Below are positions 1 through 8,622 of a DNA stretch of 34,651 nt, piece by piece; within the stretch, counting starts at the first letter, position 1, and each line of letters starts with the position of its first letter. The position numbers and the translations under genes are program-made. The stretch is taken from positions 1 to 34,651 of the forward strand of contig CAYLWN010000009.1 of the NCBI GenBank assembly GCA_964387625.1. The letters run 5' to 3'. Under the pieces are notes generated by a model. It was not told the DNA's origin. It did not search any database and saw only the letters and a list, made by a program, of their open reading frames with translations. This DNA comes from CAYLWN01 sp964387625 (lineage in GTDB: Bacteria > Patescibacteriota > Microgenomatia > UBA10105).

Positions 1-39
1 GTTTTTCCCGCAGAATTACCTAAGTTTTAGCGCAAGGGG

Positions 40-777
40 TTATTTGGAAGGAGTTTTTTCACCAGATTTAGCCTCAACAGTTGGTTTACCAGCAACTGAG
101 GCTTCTTTGGTGGATGGGGCTGCAGTTTCTCCACCAGGAGCAGCAGCAGTTGCAGCAGCTGTTTGAGCTTGAGCTGCAGCTTTGGCAGCAGCTTCTTCAG
201 CAGCTTGTTTTTCAGCATCTTTAGTGAGTAAAGCTCCGATTTTAGCCACTTCTACTTCAATTTTGGTTAAAACAGTTAAAGTTTTGTCCAAATTCAAATC
301 GCTGACCTTAATAGCATCTCCAACTTCTTTTAAATTGGTGATAGCAACTGAGATCTTTTCCGGTAAATCTGTTGGCAGTGCTTCAACTTCGATTTCATCT
401 AATAAATGAAGTAATAAGCCTTTTTTCTGCTCAACGGCCGGAGCAATACCCACAATATCCAAAGGTACTCTGGCGTGGATTTTTTCTTTCAAATCCACCT
501 GATGCAAATCTACATGCAAAATATTGTCAGTCACTGCGTGTTTTTGCATGTTGGAAATCAAAACAGTATAATTTTTACCGTCAAGAGTGATCTCGACTAA
601 GCCTGTCTCCCCCGCTTCTTTGTAGGTTTTTATCAAATCTGCTTGAAGAATTTGCACAGCTATGCTGGTGATTTTTTTACCAAAAACGTTACCTGGAACA
701 ATTTTTTGCGCTCGCAGTTGTTTGGATTTACGGCCCAGTAATGTTCTTTTGGATACTGACATTTGATGTTTTTTCAT
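40..777 (-). CDS. rplY: 50S ribosomal protein L25 (general stress protein Ctc type)
   Basis: This 245-aa protein matches the L25/TL5/Ctc family, which binds 5S rRNA in the large ribosomal subunit. The N-terminal half (about residues 6-95) is the L25 5S-binding domain, ending in a typical HVDLHQVD stretch. Residues 100-185 form the Ctc beta domain, including the VEALPTDLPEKI segment. The last 60 residues are an Ala/Thr/Lys-rich low-complexity tail, as in many long L25 proteins. The start codon lies 2 nt after the stop of the upstream DUF4012 gene, so translation may be coupled. An internal start at residue 6 (MSVSKR) fits the family start equally well. No Shine-Dalgarno sequence is visible. 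Confidence 0.93.
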   Translation of the reverse strand: MKKHQMSVSKRTLLGRKSKQLRAQKIVPGNVFGKKITSIAVQILQADLIKTYKEAGETGLVEITLDGKNYTVLISNMQKHAVTDNILHVDLHQVDLKEKIHARVPLDIVGIAPAVEQKKGLLLHLLDEIEVEALPTDLPEKISVAITNLKEVGDAIKVSDLNLDKTLTVLTKIEVEVAKIGALLTKDAEKQAAEEAAAKAAAQAQTAAATAAAPGGETAAPSTKEASVAGKPTVEAKSGEKTPSK

Positions 778-779
778 AA

Positions 780-3317
780 TTATTTAGACTCTATTTCCCA
801 GTTGATAATTTGATTTTGTAATAGATTTGTATTATACGTGACCTCGCCGTTTTTGACAAGGGTAAGTTGTCCGCTGTTGCTTTGTCCGATATTTATAGGT
901 TTAAAGTTCCAGGTTTCCGGATAATTAAAGTTAAGAGAAACTTTATCTGCTTGTGTGCCAGCTTGTTTTATTAACGACAATTGGTATGTAAAAGGGTTAT
1001 TACTGACAATTAAAGGTTGAGTATAAACCAGAGTTAAACTGGCTTCTGTTTCCGGACGCACATCGATTAAAACTCCGACAGAAATCAGATTTCCTGATTC
1101 AGCTTGTAAAACAGCAGATTTGGTAGCAATAGGATCAGTGGATATTTTTAACAGTTGGTTGTTTAGGTTGGTTTCCACGATTTGTGCATCTTTTGGCAAA
1201 TATATTCTTAGATAATCTTTGTAAATACCGCCAATTTTTTCATCGCTAATCGGTGAATTGTTTTTATATTTTATGGTCATTGCGTGTTGAATTGTATTTT
1301 TTTGAAAATAAATTTTATCTTCGATATTTTTTTCTACATAATAATTGGTTTTATTTACTCCCAGATTAGCATCAATTAAAGACAAATAGTCAGAAAAACA
1401 ATTAATACCGCAGTCTGTATTTTTCATCTCCCCTGCCCAACCTATGTCTTTGATAACTTGTTCAAAAGCTGAATTTGTAAAAAATATTTGCAAATGTTTT
1501 TGCTGAAAAGATTGAAAAAGCACTTGGACGATGTCCCAATTGGAAATATTTTTTTGAGCAGTGATCTCCCCCATCATTGACTTAAATAAAGAGCTTAGGA
1601 AATCTTTCTTTTGTGTTGAACCGGGGAAAAAATCCTGATTGGTATTTTCATGGGTTTTTATAAACAAGTTGTCAGCAGTTATTTTTTCCGAAAAATCAGG
1701 CAAATTAATTTCTCCCAAAACTCCAATAATTGACTTTGCCAAAGTCAAATCAACCGCCCAAACACCATCAACTGAAACATTTATTTCCTTATCTAAAAAC
1801 CAGGCCAGTTGCTCTCCTGTTTTTGTAAAATCCGGATTCCAGTTGGCATCTCTCATATACCAATGCTCCTGTCCCAAATAAGTTCTGATCGGTAGGGGCG
1901 GATCAATATGTCCTTTTAATTGCCCGTCAGCGCTGTAAACATCCGACAGTTCCACATTTTTTAACACACCTGCGTCAAAGGAAATGATGGCAAATGCGCC
2001 AATAAAACCTCCCGTGGGCCGGAGTTCCATGTTATTTTGCAACATCACCATATATTTTCGGGGCCCGTTTAAACCAATTGCATCAGGCAACAAAGGAAAT
2101 ATTTGTTTAGCTTTGATGGTAAATTGTCTGATAGTAGAGATTTTTTCCTGACCATTTTTACATAAATTGTTTAAACCAACTACTTGTTTTTGACAAATAA
2201 TGAGGGCCTGAGACGATTTGATTTTGGCTTCAATAAATGCGAGTTCCATATCAATCAAGGTAATATTTGTTTTTAATCTGGAAAGCGTTTCATTTAAATT
2301 ATTGTTTTGTTCTCCTGATAACACTTGCTTCCAAACCAGACTCAAGTCATTTATTGCATCAACAGACATGTCGCTTACCTGAGACACATGACTGGAAATA
2401 TCCAAAACGCTTTCAACACCCTCTCCCAATTCTCTTTGTTTTACAACTTCCCATAAAGGCATCATTGTCCTCCATTGACTCAATGCATTGCTACTTACAA
2501 ATTTCAGAATATTGGTTTTTGTTTTTAACAAATTTGGATTTTTAAAATCCTGTGTCCTTAAGGTTGACAGCAATAAAAATGTAATAATAATTTCTCCTAA
2601 AAAAATTATGGTTAGTACTAAAAGTGCTAAAAAAATTGTGGTAGCAATTTTAGAAAAAAAGCTTCTTTGCTTATTTTTTGTAACTGGAAATTTATTGTTT
2701 TGGTTTTTTTCAACTGCTTGTTTTTTATGTAAACTTTGTATGTCTTTTTCGATTTGGATTTGGGGAGATTCTATTACGATTCCTGGCGTTTCGTTTATTT
2801 TTTCCCGTAAACTAATTTCTTCAGTGTTTTCTTTAATCACCTGCTCAACTTCCGGCGTTGCAATTTTTGGTGCTAAATTTTCTTTTTTTAATTCTGCTCT
2901 ATCGATCGGCATCAATGAAGTTAAGTCTAAAGTCCTGTTTAAATCTGTGAAAAAAAAGTCAATGATTTGCTCGACAATTTCTGCTGTTGGCGCAAGATTT
3001 TTATTGATTAAAAGAATTTTAATTTGATTTAAATAATTATTTTCTAAAAATTTTTGTAACTCGCCCGAAATGATCGGCATTATCAATAAGCTTTTAGGTG
3101 GTTTATTCTCTGCTTTTTCTAGAAATGATTTCACATCAGACTCTTTACCAATGTAAAAAAAATAGTTTCCAAAGAAAGCATCTGAAAGGTTTTTTCCGCT
3201 AAACAACTCAACATCACGCTCGTTTAAATATTGAGCAATGTCCGTGATTAGGGGTGTTTGATCCCCCACAAAAACTGCCTTAGGATTGTTCTCACGCGTT
3301 TTGTATGTGGTAAACAT
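780..3317 (-). CDS. DUF4012 domain-containing membrane protein
   Basis: This 845-aa protein has a DUF4012 core at about residues 415-600, recognised by MLQNNMELRPTGGFIGAFA followed by a conserved ADGQLKGHIDPP region and a WYMRDANWNPDF segment. A single membrane segment lies near residues 225-250, leaving about 220 residues inside and 590 outside. The cytoplasmic part begins with an approximately 110-residue alpha/beta domain that looks like a degenerate nucleotide-sugar epimerase (Rossmann) fold, followed by a charged linker. DUF4012 proteins are common in CPR and Actinobacteria and are often found with surface polysaccharide genes, but their function is unknown. The flippase and O-antigen-ligase-like genes upstream fit a cell-surface role. 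I inferred the fold of the N-terminal domain only from its hydrophobic pattern. Confidence 0.85.
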   Translation of the reverse strand: MFTTYKTRENNPKAVFVGDQTPLITDIAQYLNERDVELFSGKNLSDAFFGNYFFYIGKESDVKSFLEKAENKPPKSLLIMPIISGELQKFLENNYLNQIKILLINKNLAPTAEIVEQIIDFFFTDLNRTLDLTSLMPIDRAELKKENLAPKIATPEVEQVIKENTEEISLREKINETPGIVIESPQIQIEKDIQSLHKKQAVEKNQNNKFPVTKNKQRSFFSKIATTIFLALLVLTIIFLGEIIITFLLLSTLRTQDFKNPNLLKTKTNILKFVSSNALSQWRTMMPLWEVVKQRELGEGVESVLDISSHVSQVSDMSVDAINDLSLVWKQVLSGEQNNNLNETLSRLKTNITLIDMELAFIEAKIKSSQALIICQKQVVGLNNLCKNGQEKISTIRQFTIKAKQIFPLLPDAIGLNGPRKYMVMLQNNMELRPTGGFIGAFAIISFDAGVLKNVELSDVYSADGQLKGHIDPPLPIRTYLGQEHWYMRDANWNPDFTKTGEQLAWFLDKEINVSVDGVWAVDLTLAKSIIGVLGEINLPDFSEKITADNLFIKTHENTNQDFFPGSTQKKDFLSSLFKSMMGEITAQKNISNWDIVQVLFQSFQQKHLQIFFTNSAFEQVIKDIGWAGEMKNTDCGINCFSDYLSLIDANLGVNKTNYYVEKNIEDKIYFQKNTIQHAMTIKYKNNSPISDEKIGGIYKDYLRIYLPKDAQIVETNLNNQLLKISTDPIATKSAVLQAESGNLISVGVLIDVRPETEASLTLVYTQPLIVSNNPFTYQLSLIKQAGTQADKVSLNFNYPETWNFKPINIGQSNSGQLTLVKNGEVTYNTNLLQNQIINWEIESK

Positions 3318-3434
3318 ATAGTATTTAGGGCGTCTGTAAAACCAATTTTAACCGATCAGACGAAAAACTCAAGCGACAAAAAAATTGGCCAATTTGTTTT
3401 TACACCGAACAGAGCGTGCTGACAGTTAATTTGA

Positions 3435-3857
3435 TTAAAAAGTAGCTTGATCAAGAGCCTGGTTGACTAAAAAATCTGCACGTTGATTAAATTCTCTTTT
3501 GATAATGATATAAGTCACCGGTATTTTTAATTCTTGAATTAAGTTTTGCGCCACTAAATATAATTTTTTTAAATGCAGTTCCTTTATTTTAAAAATGCCC
3601 GCCAGTTGATTAGCAACTACTTGAGAATCCAGAAAAAAATTTATACGTTGAGTTTTTACTTGTTTATTTTTTAATAATTTTAATGCTTCTATGACTCCCC
3701 TATATTCTGCCACATTGTTAGTTGATTCCCCTATGGTTTTACTGATTTCAAACAAAACTTGATTATCCTGGTTTTTTATCACCACTCCGACAGCTGCTGG
3801 TCCGGGATTTCCTCTGGATCCTCCATCACAGTGGATGTTTAATTCGTTTTTTTCCAT
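3435..3857 (-). CDS. rnhA: Ribonuclease HI family protein
   Basis: This 140-aa protein is a single RNase H fold, the usual length for RNase HI, which cleaves the RNA strand of RNA-DNA hybrids. All four catalytic acidic residues are visible: D11 in CDGGSRGNPG, E51 in NNVAEYRG, D77 in FFLDSQ and D128 in NQRADFLVNQA. The NNVAEYRG form is typical of the RVT_3/archaeal-like branch, not of E. coli RnhA. The gene overlaps the 3' end of the flippase gene by 19 nt, so the two are probably cotranscribed. Confidence 0.93.
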   Translation of the reverse strand: MEKNELNIHCDGGSRGNPGPAAVGVVIKNQDNQVLFEISKTIGESTNNVAEYRGVIEALKLLKNKQVKTQRINFFLDSQVVANQLAGIFKIKELHLKKLYLVAQNLIQELKIPVTYIIIKREFNQRADFLVNQALDQATF

Positions 3858-5086
3858 AATAATTTTATTATTATAATTGTTTCTGACAATAATACTACCC
3901 CTTCTGTTGCAATGGTCACATAAGCAGCTGCGCTGGCTCCATATATGGGAATAAATATTAAATTGGCTGCAAAATTAAAAACTAATGATAAAGCGTAAAT
4001 GGCTGACAATTGCCATTGTTTTTTCCAAATAATCAAAACCCACATCAACGGACTGGTTAAATAAAATAATGGTAATCCGGTTAGTAAAATCCGTAACAGG
4101 GGAACCGACATCGCAAAATCTCGTTGTACAAGCTTCAATAAAGGCGCGCTTACCCAACCAACCATTAACAATATTAAAGATATTATTCCTAATGAAATTA
4201 AGATTTGTCTGCTTTTCTGCCAGAATTTTTGGCGGTCATTTTTCATCTTTAACAAATCAGGATAAAGACTATTCATAATGAAGGTTGGTAATATTAGGGT
4301 CACTTCAAAAAATTTATAAGCCAATCCGTAAATTCCTACTTCTGCTGCTGGCCTGGCTGTGCTTAAAATAAAAGTGTCAATTCTAAAATAAATGATGTTA
4401 AAAATTAAGGTTAAACCAATCGGAATACTTCTGGTCCAGATTTTTTTCATAAAATTTAAATTTATGCTGGGAGAAAATTTGCCCAGTGATTTGAGCAAAT
4501 TCGCAGAAACAATTGCCGTCATAATCGCCGAAATAGATAAAATTGCTGAGGTTAATAAAACTCCTGATTGAGGATTAGTTTTAATTTGGGTAAAAAAAAC
4601 TGCAAGTAATATTGTGTTTAATATCGCTCCAGCTATTTGGGCTAACGCTGTTTTGTCAAGTCTTTTGGTTTGTTGGAATATTGCTTGAATTGAAAGAGAA
4701 GTACTTTGTCCAATTAGTGAAATGCCAGAAATTGTTGTGGCAAGAACAACCAAAAAAGGGAAACCTGGTAAAAATTGAGAAGTGGTAAAAATTGCCACAG
4801 TGGCCATCAGAATTAACAAAATTGACATCAACAATCTGGCTCCCCAAAAATAATTAAATTTTTCCTGCCAGTTCTTGTGATAATCACGTAAGAAAATCGT
4901 GTTTAGTCCAAAATCGCAAATAATATATAAAAACGAAATTATAGTAACTGCCTTGGTGTATTCTCCGAAATATTCACTTCCCAGCGCTTTGGCTATCATC
5001 AGTAAAGATAAAAAGGAAAAAAACCCGCTGACTACTCTGCCTAATATTTGAGCAGATGTATTAAAAATTATGTGTTTGAGGTTCAT
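3839..5086 (-). CDS. Flippase, polysaccharide biosynthesis (Wzx/MVF-like) family
   Basis: This 415-aa, very hydrophobic protein has about 12-14 predicted membrane segments. The N-terminal segment (NTSAQILGRVVSGFFSFLSLLMIAKALGS) is typical of oligosaccharide flippases, which move lipid-linked sugars across the membrane. A conserved basic-polar stretch (IYFRIDTFILS, about residue 240) and GIYGLAYKFFE are also family features. Length matches the family. It sits 12 nt downstream of the O-antigen-ligase-like gene and overlaps rnhA, giving a surface-glycan mini-operon. The transported lipid-linked sugar cannot be deduced. Confidence 0.87.
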   Translation of the reverse strand: MNLKHIIFNTSAQILGRVVSGFFSFLSLLMIAKALGSEYFGEYTKAVTIISFLYIICDFGLNTIFLRDYHKNWQEKFNYFWGARLLMSILLILMATVAIFTTSQFLPGFPFLVVLATTISGISLIGQSTSLSIQAIFQQTKRLDKTALAQIAGAILNTILLAVFFTQIKTNPQSGVLLTSAILSISAIMTAIVSANLLKSLGKFSPSINLNFMKKIWTRSIPIGLTLIFNIIYFRIDTFILSTARPAAEVGIYGLAYKFFEVTLILPTFIMNSLYPDLLKMKNDRQKFWQKSRQILISLGIISLILLMVGWVSAPLLKLVQRDFAMSVPLLRILLTGLPLFYLTSPLMWVLIIWKKQWQLSAIYALSLVFNFAANLIFIPIYGASAAAYVTIATEGVVLLSETIIIIKLLWKKTN

Positions 5087-5098
5087 AAATAAATTTAT

Positions 5099-6370
5099 CT
5101 AAATCCATACTAGGGAAATCAATAATCCCAAAATCCATTGTGTTTGTTTTATATCATAAAAATAATGATCAAACCAACTTAACCATAAAAACAAAAGCAA
5201 TGAGACAAATAAATAATATTTTTTATCATTCAGCGTTTTTTGAAGTGTTTTTACAAAAAAAATCAACACAAACAAGAAGCCTAAAATTCCTGTTTCTGTC
5301 AAAACCATCAGCCAAAAATTATGAGCAGGTTGAAATAAATATGGTGGTTTTTGCTCTCTTGGCAATTGCAGTAAAAAATTTCCTAAACCTACACCTATAA
5401 TAGGAGATTGGCTAAAAATATCTAACGCGTTAGTAATCAATTGATTTCTCTGGGCAACAGGTTGAACATCCTGATAAATATTTACAAAACGGCCGATGAA
5501 TATTTCTTCTAATATTAATGCTGTTAAAATAAGTAAAAATAATTTCATCTCTTTTATGTTTTTTTTAGAAACAAAAACTAACATCAGAATGGAGCCTAAC
5601 CAAGCAACTCTACTAAAGGTTAAGAAAATGCCTAAGAGTGAAAATATAAGTAATATTTGGCGTAATAAATATTGTGTTTTTGAACCTGAGTTTATTTGCC
5701 AAAAATACCACATGGGCCATAAAACCAATAAATAACCTGCCAAAACATTGGGATGGGGAAAAAATGCATAAGGTCTTAAAAATAATTTCCCGTTAACAAC
5801 TAGATGAGCAATTGCTGGTGTATTTAAATTAATTGATCTTTCTCCCAAATAATATAGCCACCCGCCGATAGAGGATTGTAAGAAAAACTGAGCATTTTCC
5901 AAAAACACACTTGCTCCCACACCAATCGCCAGAGGATAAATCAAATTTTGTTTTACTGGTTTTTTCAAAACTGCAAACCAGCCAAAAACAATTATTTCTA
6001 ATATTCTTAAAGTATAAAAAAATGCTGTAATCTGGTTTTTGGCAATTAGTATCAAAACAATGCCGGTAAGAAATATAGTAATTGTTTTTATTTTGTTATT
6101 AACAATAGATTGAAAAATTAGTTTATGGTTAATATATGCAAAAAACGCTGACCAAAAAAACCACACCACATCAGTTAAGTAAATAGTGGGGGAGAGATAA
6201 TCAATATTGCGGCCTACAACCAAAAGAGATGTTAACCAGTAATGCTTGCCCAATTGTGTGGGGATGGTGAAAAGTAATAAAAAAAATAAAAGGGATTCTA
6301 TTTTTTTAATACCGATTGCATTAAAAAATGCATCGTGTATATTCCGATTCAAAAAAAATCGGCATATCAC
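5099..6370 (-). CDS. O-antigen ligase-like / Wzy_C family membrane protein
   Basis: This 423-aa polytopic protein has about 10-12 membrane segments and a long loop (about residues 300-350) with the Wzy_C signature: RNQLITNALDIF, then SPIIGVGLGNF, and a PAHNFWLMVLTETGILGF segment containing the conserved histidine. Members join polysaccharide chains to a carrier or polymerise repeat units at the outer face of the membrane. Lacking an LPS context, a role in glycan polymerisation or protein glycosylation is more likely than true O-antigen ligation. The start codon overlaps the khpB stop by 4 nt (6367-6370), implying translational coupling. The start used is GTG (MICRFF). Confidence 0.85.
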   Translation of the reverse strand: MICRFFLNRNIHDAFFNAIGIKKIESLLFFLLLFTIPTQLGKHYWLTSLLVVGRNIDYLSPTIYLTDVVWFFWSAFFAYINHKLIFQSIVNNKIKTITIFLTGIVLILIAKNQITAFFYTLRILEIIVFGWFAVLKKPVKQNLIYPLAIGVGASVFLENAQFFLQSSIGGWLYYLGERSINLNTPAIAHLVVNGKLFLRPYAFFPHPNVLAGYLLVLWPMWYFWQINSGSKTQYLLRQILLIFSLLGIFLTFSRVAWLGSILMLVFVSKKNIKEMKLFLLILTALILEEIFIGRFVNIYQDVQPVAQRNQLITNALDIFSQSPIIGVGLGNFLLQLPREQKPPYLFQPAHNFWLMVLTETGILGFLFVLIFFVKTLQKTLNDKKYYLFVSLLLFLWLSWFDHYFYDIKQTQWILGLLISLVWI

Positions 6371-6822
6371 ACCCTAGGCTTAATCACTAATTTACGAAGT
6401 TTGCCTTCGCCTTCAGATTCACTTTTTACTGACTCGTGGTCTTGTAAAATAAGATGAATGATGCGTCTTTCTGCTGGAGTTAAGTCAGAAATCACCATTG
6501 GTTCTTTGGTTTCAGTAACTTTTTGGGCCACGTTTAAAGCTAGTTCTTGTAATTGTTTAGCTCTTCTTTCGCGGTAATCTCCTACAGACACTACAATTCT
6601 TGTCCATTCTCCTAAAGTTTGGTAAATCATTTGTCCTAATAAAATTTGAATTGCTTCTAAATTTCTGCCGTGTCTGCCGATCAAAATACCGGGATCTGCA
6701 GTTTCAATGTTTACCTGAACTGCTCCGTCTGCCTCTTCAACTTTTATTTCAGCAGCAATTAATAATTTTTCTAAAAATTCTGTGGTGGTTTTTTTAATTA
6801 ATGATATTTTATCTTTTGCCAT
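6367..6822 (-). CDS. khpB: KH and R3H domain RNA-binding protein (Jag/KhpB/EloR)
   Basis: This 151-aa protein has a KH domain (about residues 30-85) with the GILIGRHGRNLEAIQ GXXG loop, followed by an R3H domain (about 88-150) with the ERRIIH form of the RxxxH motif. KhpB/Jag binds RNA and is linked to cell-elongation control in Firmicutes; its gene nearly always follows yidC. The N-terminal Jag domain is absent or reduced to about 25 residues, as is common in CPR. It overlaps yidC by 14 nt and the next gene by 4 nt. Confidence 0.93.
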   Translation of the reverse strand: MAKDKISLIKKTTTEFLEKLLIAAEIKVEEADGAVQVNIETADPGILIGRHGRNLEAIQILLGQMIYQTLGEWTRIVVSVGDYRERRAKQLQELALNVAQKVTETKEPMVISDLTPAERRIIHLILQDHESVKSESEGEGKLRKLVIKPRV

Positions 6823-7615
6823 ATGCTTGTTTGTTAATTTGTAACTGTTGCATTATACCAAACAGGGTAAAAATGTTCCAATATAACGCGAGTCCCAACG
6901 GAAAAGAATAAGCGAAAAATCCGATCATCACCGGCATAATAAGTCCCATTTGTTTTTGCATGCTTGCCATTTGATCAGGCTCTGCTTTTTCCTTAATTTT
7001 TTCTAATTTTTCTATAGCTTTTGGTTGTGCAGAAGTCATGAGTTTGGTTTGTAAATACTGCAGTCCTCCGGTAATTAAAGGCACCAACAGAAGACCCAAA
7101 CCCAATTTTTGCCATTCACTAGGTTTGGTTGCCAAGTTAACTCCAAAAAACCATAAATCTATTTTTTGCGCGTGTAAAAACGGGTGATATAAAACTTTGT
7201 TTACATCGGCAATTGCGCCTATTCCTCCACCCACATTTAATGCGTGAATAAACACGTTATAAAGAGCAATAAAAACCGGTAACTGAACCAGCGCTGGCAA
7301 ACATCCGGCTGCAGGATTTACTCCGGCTTCTTTATATAATTCCAGTTGTGCTTGTTGTAATTTTACTTTGTCGTTTTTGAATTTTGCCGATAAAGCATCA
7401 ATTTTGGGCTTAAGGGCCTGCATTTTTTGCGCAGACTTAAGTTGAGCAGAAGTTAAGGGTAAAGTTATGGTTCTTACCAAAGCCGTTAAAGCAATGATTG
7501 CTAAACCAAAAGCACCGGGAATTTTCACCAATTCAAAAATTTTGTAGAAAAACATCAACAAATTTAAAATCGGCCAAATTAACACGTTATTAAAAAATAG
7601 CTCTAGTCCTTGCAT
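6809..7615 (-). CDS. yidC: Membrane protein insertase YidC/Oxa1
   Basis: The protein is 268 aa from the ATG at 7615; a TTG start at 7642 would add 9 residues. It has the Oxa1/YidC core: a first membrane segment, a basic coiled cytoplasmic hairpin (QMQALKPKIDALSAKFKNDK), the segment GVNPAAGCLPALVQLPVFIALYNV, and C-terminal membrane segments ending in GLALYWNIFTLFGIMQQ. The large periplasmic P1 domain of proteobacterial YidC is absent, as in Gram-positive and CPR forms. It inserts membrane proteins such as the small pilins seen later in this window. I prefer the 7615 start because the TTG lies inside an inverted repeat between yidD and yidC. Confidence 0.95.
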   Translation of the reverse strand: MQGLELFFNNVLIWPILNLLMFFYKIFELVKIPGAFGLAIIALTALVRTITLPLTSAQLKSAQKMQALKPKIDALSAKFKNDKVKLQQAQLELYKEAGVNPAAGCLPALVQLPVFIALYNVFIHALNVGGGIGAIADVNKVLYHPFLHAQKIDLWFFGVNLATKPSEWQKLGLGLLLVPLITGGLQYLQTKLMTSAQPKAIEKLEKIKEKAEPDQMASMQKQMGLIMPVMIGFFAYSFPLGLALYWNIFTLFGIMQQLQINKQAYGKR

Positions 7616-7628
7616 AAAATTTAAATTT

Positions 7629-7658
7629 AACCAATTAGTCAAATTGACCTAATTGGTT
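7629..7658. promoter_or_regulatory. Inverted repeat between yidD and yidC
   Basis: Arms of 10 nt (AACCAATTAG and CTAATTGGTT) match perfectly around a 10-nt loop, and the loop is itself partly palindromic. It starts at the yidD stop codon and ends 13 nt before the preferred yidC ATG. It could be an attenuator, an mRNA-stability hairpin or an operator. The stem is AT-rich and lacks a clear U-tract, so a strong terminator is unlikely. Confidence 0.5.
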
Positions 7659-7894
7659 TATTTTACTGGGTCAAATCCGCCTTTGTTCCATGGATGGCAT
7701 TTTAAAATTCTTTTAAAACCCAAAAACAATCCATTGATTATACCATACCTATCTATGGCTTCATATGAATATTGCGAACAAGTGGGGGAGAAGCGGCAAA
7801 TCTTTTCAGTTAAAAATATTTTTTTAGCCCAGCCTGTGTCTAATGACAAATATTTTTGGTAAAACCTGATGCTTTTTAAAATAATTTTTTTCAT
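7658..7894 (-). CDS. yidD: Membrane protein insertion efficiency factor YidD
   Basis: This 78-aa protein has the complete YidD signature: an amphipathic N-terminus (LKSIRFYQKYLSL), then CRFSPTCSQYSYEAI and finally CHPWNKGGFDPV, with the three conserved cysteines. YidD lies at the inner face of the membrane and assists YidC-dependent insertion. Length is normal for the family. It sits between rnpA and yidC as in most bacteria, but here a repeat element of about 95 bp separates it from rnpA. Confidence 0.95.
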   Translation of the reverse strand: MKKIILKSIRFYQKYLSLDTGWAKKIFLTEKICRFSPTCSQYSYEAIDRYGIINGLFLGFKRILKCHPWNKGGFDPVK

Positions 7895-7955
7895 TTGTTT
7901 GGCTTTTATTTATCTGTTATCCTGAACTGAATAAAGATATATTTGTTTATATTGT

Positions 7956-8049
7956 GTCATCCCCGCGATCCGCCAGCTGGCGGAGGGGATCTTAAATTGA
8001 TTACAAGATTCCCCTTTTTCCTACCTGCGTAGGCAGGCAGGGGAATGAT
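7956..8049. repeat. Dispersed double-hairpin repeat, copy 1 (GTCAT...ATGAT)
   Basis: The element has two stem-loops. The first has outer arms ATCCCC/GGGGAT around the perfect palindrome CCGCCAGCTGGCGG. The second has outer arms ATTCCCC/GGGGAAT around a CCTAC-CTGC-GTAGG hairpin. The left half is essentially identical to the copy at 30109-30199. Its structure resembles REP/BIME elements. Confidence 0.9.
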
Positions 8050-8059
8050 AATGAAAAAA

Positions 8060-8398
8060 TTATAACAATTGGGCTTTATATAACAGTTCTTCTATTTCTT
8101 TCTTCGTTTGCTGGACAGAAAATTTATCAATTTTATTTGTTATTTGAATAACAATATTTACGCCCACTTTTATTTTAGGAGTAACGTTTTTAATAGCTTC
8201 CCGAATGATTCTTTTAGCTTTGTTTCTGTCGGTTGATAGGGGATAGGTTTTTTTAAAAACTTTGATTTGCCATTTTGAGCCACCACCTTGTTTGTCCTCG
8301 TCAATGGTAATTTTTAAATGTTGAGAGAGATGTTTTTTTCCACGCCTATTTACAATAAATGCGTTTTGTTTGTTTAAGCGAGAGTTTTTTGGCAGCAT
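8060..8398 (-). CDS. rnpA: Ribonuclease P protein component
   Basis: This 112-aa basic protein has the RnpA signature DRNKAKRIIREAI, the counterpart of the RNR motif that contacts the RNase P RNA and the pre-tRNA leader. The N-terminal LNKQNAFIVNRRGKK segment matches the usual RL-f--v-k-G pattern. It supports maturation of tRNA 5' ends. The gene begins 8 nt after the rpmH stop, in the conserved rpmH-rnpA arrangement. It is otherwise divergent, as is typical for CPR RnpA. Confidence 0.92.
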   Translation of the reverse strand: MLPKNSRLNKQNAFIVNRRGKKHLSQHLKITIDEDKQGGGSKWQIKVFKKTYPLSTDRNKAKRIIREAIKNVTPKIKVGVNIVIQITNKIDKFSVQQTKKEIEELLYKAQLL

Positions 8399-8406
8399 GT
8401 TTATTG

Positions 8407-8544
8407 TTAAATGCTTAACCGTTTGCGGCTTTGTTGTCTTCTTTTGGATAAAACTTTTCTTCCGCCAGTTGTTTTCATTCTACTTCTAAAACCGTGCTTT
8501 CTTTGTCTTTTAGTTTTTTTGGGTTGGTATGTGCGTTTAGGCAT
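8407..8544 (-). CDS. rpmH: 50S ribosomal protein L34
   Basis: I translated this short gene directly. It encodes 45 aa beginning MPKRTYQPKKTKRQRKHGF, continuing with SRMKTTGGRKVLSKRR and ending RKRLSI, which is canonical L34. Length is normal (44-46 aa). It directly precedes rnpA and is divergent from dnaA, the classic origin-proximal order. A promoter is visible upstream: TTGTCA at 8576-8581, a 17-nt spacer, and TAAAAT at 8553-8558. That leaves only 8 nt before the ATG and suggests a leaderless mRNA. Confidence 0.97.
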   Translation of the reverse strand: MPKRTYQPKKTKRQRKHGFRSRMKTTGGRKVLSKRRQQSRKRLSI

Positions 8545-8552
8545 ATGTATGT

Positions 8553-8581
8553 ATTTTACATTATTTTTGAGATATTGACAA
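8553..8581 (-). promoter_or_regulatory. Predicted rpmH promoter
   Basis: On the minus strand the -35 is TTGTCA (8576-8581), the spacer is 17 nt and the -10 is TAAAAT (8553-8558). The rpmH ATG follows 8 nt later. A consensus DnaA box (8583-8591) lies directly upstream of the -35, so DnaA could affect this promoter. Confidence 0.6.
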
Positions 8582-8611
8582 TTGTGGATAACTTTGTCAA
8601 TATGTGTGTAA
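8572..8611. promoter_or_regulatory. DnaA box within an inverted repeat; origin/operator candidate
   Basis: A perfect DnaA box (TGTGGATAA, 8583-8591, the complement of TTATCCACA) lies between the 10-nt arms of an inverted repeat, ATATTGACAA (8572-8581) and TTGTCAATAT (8594-8603). A second near-consensus box (complement TTACACACA) is at 8603-8611. Each arm holds a TTGACA hexamer, one facing each way. Confidence 0.7.
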
Positions 8612-8622
8612 CTTGTTTATAT

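Noticed and set aside
182..590. Plus-strand reading frames over rplY and similar long frames opposite other genes (for example 2488-3027, 27487-28035 and 30808-31578).
   Set aside because: They are antisense to well-supported genes, lack motifs and ribosome binding sites, and follow from codon bias.
3382..3395. The AAATTGGCCAATTT palindrome between the DUF4012 gene and rnhA as a terminator.
   Set aside because: A loopless 14-bp palindrome with an AT-rich stem would form only a weak hairpin; a T-run follows on the minus strand but the evidence is too thin.
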